Below are positions 5,055 to 7,524 of a stretch of 7,524 bases of DNA, piece after piece; the first letter of the stretch is position 1; each line of letters opens with the position of its first letter. A program made the translations under genes and the position numbers. Origin of the DNA: Bacillota bacterium (lineage in GTDB: Bacteria; Bacillota; Clostridia; Christensenellales; UBA1242); the NCBI GenBank assembly GCA_009787915.1, contig WQSK01000050.1, forward strand, positions 1 to 7,524, written 5' to 3'. The notes beneath the pieces are model-generated. The model did no database searches. It worked only from the letters and a program-made list of their open reading frames with translations, and was not told the DNA's origin.

Positions 5055-5834
5055 ATGTTTATCAGAAAAATCGGTATTAAAGATAACAGTGAGCCTCCCA
5101 GGGATTATACGCCTGAGGAGGTTCGCGAATGTAAAGAGCACCTCGCAACTTATGCCGAGCAAATCAAACTGGGAAAAATTGGCGCGCCTCAAATGACGAT
5201 GCGATGCAAAGCCAATTTTACATCTTTCTTTTTGCGCCTTGAAAAAAGGTTGCCAGATTATGGGCTTTTTGGCGCGTTCGATTCAAACCAAGAAACCAAC
5301 CCTGTACAAAATTACCCAAACTTTAGAATTATCAAGTCTTTTGTTTGGCCTATGTTGTCGCTTGTGTATTTGACGCCTGAACTTAAAAAAACCGAAATAG
5401 AAGCACCCGAGTATTTTGATAGGTGCCTGCAAGGGATAGTGTCCACTTCAGGGCACAAGCATTTGTTTCGCTGTTCAGATGTGCATGAGGGCTCGCACAT
5501 TCCGCCAAAGCAGGTCAAATTGTTCCAAAAAAGCAAACAAGGCTTTAACAGGGCAGTGCTTGATTTTATTGATTTCTATCCCATGATTTGGTACGAGGGC
5601 GCCGAGGCAAAAAAGGTTCCGTACTGTACCGCGATTGACGTCGGTGCGATGGCCACTAAAACCATTCACAAAAGACCGCATTCCAAAGACCGTTTGAGGC
5701 ACTATGAAAAAATATCCGACGCAATGGCTTGTGTTACATCGGAAATTTTGAAAGGCGAACTTCCCGAGCGGCCAAAAATGCTGTTAAAAACCCCACGCCG
5801 AGTAACCGACGATGGCCCAGGTTTAGCAGGTTAA
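5055..5834 (+). CDS. Unrecognised soluble protein with a His/Cys cluster
   Basis: This is a 259-residue protein that I cannot place in a family. It has no signal peptide or membrane segment. A compact group of metal-ligand-type residues lies mid-protein: His134, His136, Cys140, His144 and His148 (HKHLFRCSDVHEGSH), so bound metal or a catalytic site is conceivable but not shown. A charged helical stretch (about 19-42) leads in, an aromatic-rich part (DFIDFYPMIWYEG, 170-182) follows the cluster, and the basic C-terminal part (about 202-249) ends in a flexible GPGLAG tail. ATG 5055 is taken as the start; a TTG at 5025 would add ten residues but overlaps the possible promoter. AGGA at 5042-5045, nine bases before the ATG, could act as a weak Shine-Dalgarno site. 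Codon use resembles the neighbours, so it looks native. It ends 18 bases from the stop of the convergent nifJ gene. A real gene is likely; the function is unknown. Confidence 0.75.
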   Translation: MFIRKIGIKDNSEPPRDYTPEEVRECKEHLATYAEQIKLGKIGAPQMTMRCKANFTSFFLRLEKRLPDYGLFGAFDSNQETNPVQNYPNFRIIKSFVWPMLSLVYLTPELKKTEIEAPEYFDRCLQGIVSTSGHKHLFRCSDVHEGSHIPPKQVKLFQKSKQGFNRAVLDFIDFYPMIWYEGAEAKKVPYCTAIDVGAMATKTIHKRPHSKDRLRHYEKISDAMACVTSEILKGELPERPKMLLKTPRRVTDDGPGLAG

Positions 5835-5852
5835 TGCTTTTGAAATTTTGCC

Positions 5853-7524
5853 TCAAGTCAATGGGGCGTTTGTAAGTTTTTTGTACTTTTCGTATCGTTG
5901 TTTGGCGGCTGTTTCGGCTTGTTCGCACAGTTTCGCTGCGGCCTCAGGGTTGCACTTCATGAGGGACTTGTAACGTGTTTCGTTTGCAATAAAATCGCTG
6001 TACGACCCCGTAGGAGCCTTAGAATCAAGGATGAACTCCGCGGGTTTGCCGTCGGTTGCAGGTCGGCGGCGGTAATTGACCCAATAGCCGCACTCTACGG
6101 CATTGCGCATGACCCTCATCCCATTCGACATATCAATGCCATGGTTGATACAGGTCGAGTACGCGATAATCACCGAAGGACCTTTGTGTGCCTCGGCTTC
6201 GCGGATGGCGTTAAGGGTCTGGTTGTAATCCGCGCCAATTGCGATTTGCGCGACGTACACGTTGTCATAGTTCATAAGCATTGCGCCGAGGTCTTTTTTG
6301 TTCGTGGATTTCCCAGCGGCGGCGAACTTGGCGACCGAGCCCGCTGGGGTAGATTTGCTTGATTGTCCGCCTGTGTTGGAATAAACCTCTGTGTCCAAAA
6401 CCAAGATGTTGACGTCAAGATTTTGTGCCGCGATGTGGTCTACGCCACCAAAACCGATGTCGTACGCCCAGCCGTCGCCCCCAATAATCCACACGGATGT
6501 GTCTTTGCCGCGAATCTCTTTGGCGAGTTTTACCCCGTATCCGAACTCGGCGTTGTCCTCGAACAAACTGTTCGCCCACGCGGGTCCGTGGCCTTTTTTG
6601 TCAACGGTGTACGGGCAGGTCGGGCTCGAGCCCCCATAAATCGACGTGCATCCCGTGGCGTTGGCGATAACCATGCGGTCGCCGAAAAGTTGCGAAACCA
6701 ATTTTATGTACGGTGTTTGTCCGCAACCTGCACACGCGCCCGAGAACTCGAAATATGGTTTTAAAAACTGGCTGTTTTTAACCGACATTGGCAGGTCGTC
6801 ACTCTTGGGGTAGGGTAGTTTCAATGACGCGTAGTAGTTTTCGCTCTCGTCCACGGCAACGAAATCTTTCATGACGAGTGCCTTATTTTTCGCGGGACAA
6901 ATATTTGCGCACTGTCCACAGCCTGTACAATCGTGCGGATTGAGTTGTATCCTATATTGTTTGTCCGCAAAGCCGTTTGCTTTTATAGTCTTAAAGTTTT
7001 TCGGCATTTTTTCTTTGCCGTCCAAAAGGTGCGGCCGAATTGTTGCATGCGGACACACAAGAGCGCAAAAGTTGCATTGGATACAGTTTTCTGGAACCCA
7101 TTCTGGTAACATTGTCGCGAGGTTTCGTTTCTCGTATTGTGACGTACCTGTTGGAACAAAACCGTCTGGCGAAAACGCGGAAACAGGGAGGGTGTCGCCC
7201 TTGCGACTGTTGATAACGTGGCTGAATTCGTCATAGTATTTGCACTTTGACCCTATATTTGGTTGTGTGTTTGATAGACTACCCAACATATTGTGGTCTA
7301 TCATGTGTAGGTTCTTAACAACCGAATCGATAGCCGAATAATTCATGGCAAGAACTTTCTCGCCTTTCGCGGAGTAAGATTTTTTTGCGGCAAGGCGCAT
7401 GAATTCCACTGCGGACTTATAGTCAATAATTTTCGCCAAGTAAAAGAACGCCGATTGCATAATTGTGTTTATGCGCTTGCCAAGCCCGACATCGGTGGCA
7501 ATCTTGTACGCGTTGATTATATAT
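5853..7524 (-). CDS. nifJ: Pyruvate:ferredoxin (flavodoxin) oxidoreductase, C-terminal half (partial)
   Basis: The enzyme decarboxylates pyruvate with CoA to acetyl-CoA and CO2 and reduces ferredoxin, the central step of anaerobic fermentation in the cytoplasm. The reverse frame is open from the window edge to TGA at 5853-5855, giving about 557 residues of a roughly 1,170-residue single-chain protein; the start is beyond 7524. In order it shows the end of the gamma-type domain (GLGKRINTIMQSAFF, near 7440-7490), the EKR domain with its SQYEKRNLA motif, and two ferredoxin-like [4Fe-4S] motifs, CIQCNFCALVCP (7050-7085) and CTGCGQCANICP (6894-6929). Then comes the thiamine diphosphate domain, with the CAGCG pair for the third cluster (near 6734) and the binding motif from GDGW to SNTGG (6366-6479), plus the later Cys in STCINHG (near 6152). 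All expected ligands are present, so it should be active. A Met at 7458-7460 is internal and not the start. It converges on the 259-residue protein gene. Confidence 0.97.
   Translation of the reverse strand, partial: YIINAYKIATDVGLGKRINTIMQSAFFYLAKIIDYKSAVEFMRLAAKKSYSAKGEKVLAMNYSAIDSVVKNLHMIDHNMLGSLSNTQPNIGSKCKYYDEFSHVINSRKGDTLPVSAFSPDGFVPTGTSQYEKRNLATMLPEWVPENCIQCNFCALVCPHATIRPHLLDGKEKMPKNFKTIKANGFADKQYRIQLNPHDCTGCGQCANICPAKNKALVMKDFVAVDESENYYASLKLPYPKSDDLPMSVKNSQFLKPYFEFSGACAGCGQTPYIKLVSQLFGDRMVIANATGCTSIYGGSSPTCPYTVDKKGHGPAWANSLFEDNAEFGYGVKLAKEIRGKDTSVWIIGGDGWAYDIGFGGVDHIAAQNLDVNILVLDTEVYSNTGGQSSKSTPAGSVAKFAAAGKSTNKKDLGAMLMNYDNVYVAQIAIGADYNQTLNAIREAEAHKGPSVIIAYSTCINHGIDMSNGMRVMRNAVECGYWVNYRRRPATDGKPAEFILDSKAPTGSYSDFIANETRYKSLMKCNPEAAAKLCEQAETAAKQRYEKYKKLTNAPLT

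Noticed and set aside
5898..6764. Long plus-strand reading frames (5898-6362 and 6363-6764) opposite nifJ
   Set aside because: The reverse strand here encodes the highly conserved thiamine and iron-sulfur parts of nifJ; the plus-strand products are Cys/Arg/Val-rich with no recognisable motif and are antisense shadows.
7458..7460. ATG (reverse strand) at 7460 as the start of nifJ
   Set aside because: The frame stays open to the window edge and the residues before it (GLGKRINTI) match the family, so this Met is internal.

Overview
The window reads as ordinary chromosome of an anaerobic bacterium with a moderate GC content and the standard code (TGA is a stop; ATG, GTG and TTG are used as starts). 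Anaerobic metabolism is indicated by a single-chain pyruvate:ferredoxin oxidoreductase. The paired ABC exporters and a four-helix membrane protein of the TIGR04086/YrzE type are most often met in Bacillota (Clostridia-like). Two traits do not fit the textbook Bacillota pattern: L27 has no N-terminal extension, and no Prp (YsxB) protease gene lies between L21 and L27. The assignment to a Clostridia-like or neighbouring lineage is therefore tentative. No RNA gene, insertion sequence or CRISPR array is visible.

Layout: positions 1-147 hold the C-terminal end of a polytopic membrane protein. One base later (149-3645) come two overlapping ABC exporter half-transporters, which look like the two unequal halves of one heterodimeric exporter: the first has a degenerate ATP site and the second an intact one. 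A good sigma-70-like promoter overlaps the stop codon of the second ABC gene and drives a small 56-residue protein of unknown function (3707-3877). Next comes a near-consensus promoter whose predicted start point is the A of the ATG of rplU (L21), followed by rpmA (L27, 4199-4471). Six 11-bp tandem repeats begin at the rpmA stop codon and run into a rho-independent terminator (4533-4558). Downstream are the TIGR04086/YrzE-like membrane protein (4607-5011) and an unrecognised soluble 259-residue protein (5055-5834). On the opposite strand, converging with only 18 bp between stops, lies the C-terminal half of pyruvate:ferredoxin oxidoreductase (5853-7524), whose start is outside the window.

These units share no obvious pathway: an exporter operon, a ribosomal-protein operon, two poorly known proteins, and central fermentative metabolism. 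The most distinctive signals are about gene expression and ribosomal-protein evolution: the leaderless-type rplU promoter, an L21 shortened internally by about 14 residues, the 11-bp repeat array in the rpmA 3' region, and a split in which operon-internal genes carry clear Shine-Dalgarno sites while promoter-proximal genes tend to lack them. I did not find evidence for a new defence, mobile or biosynthetic system here.
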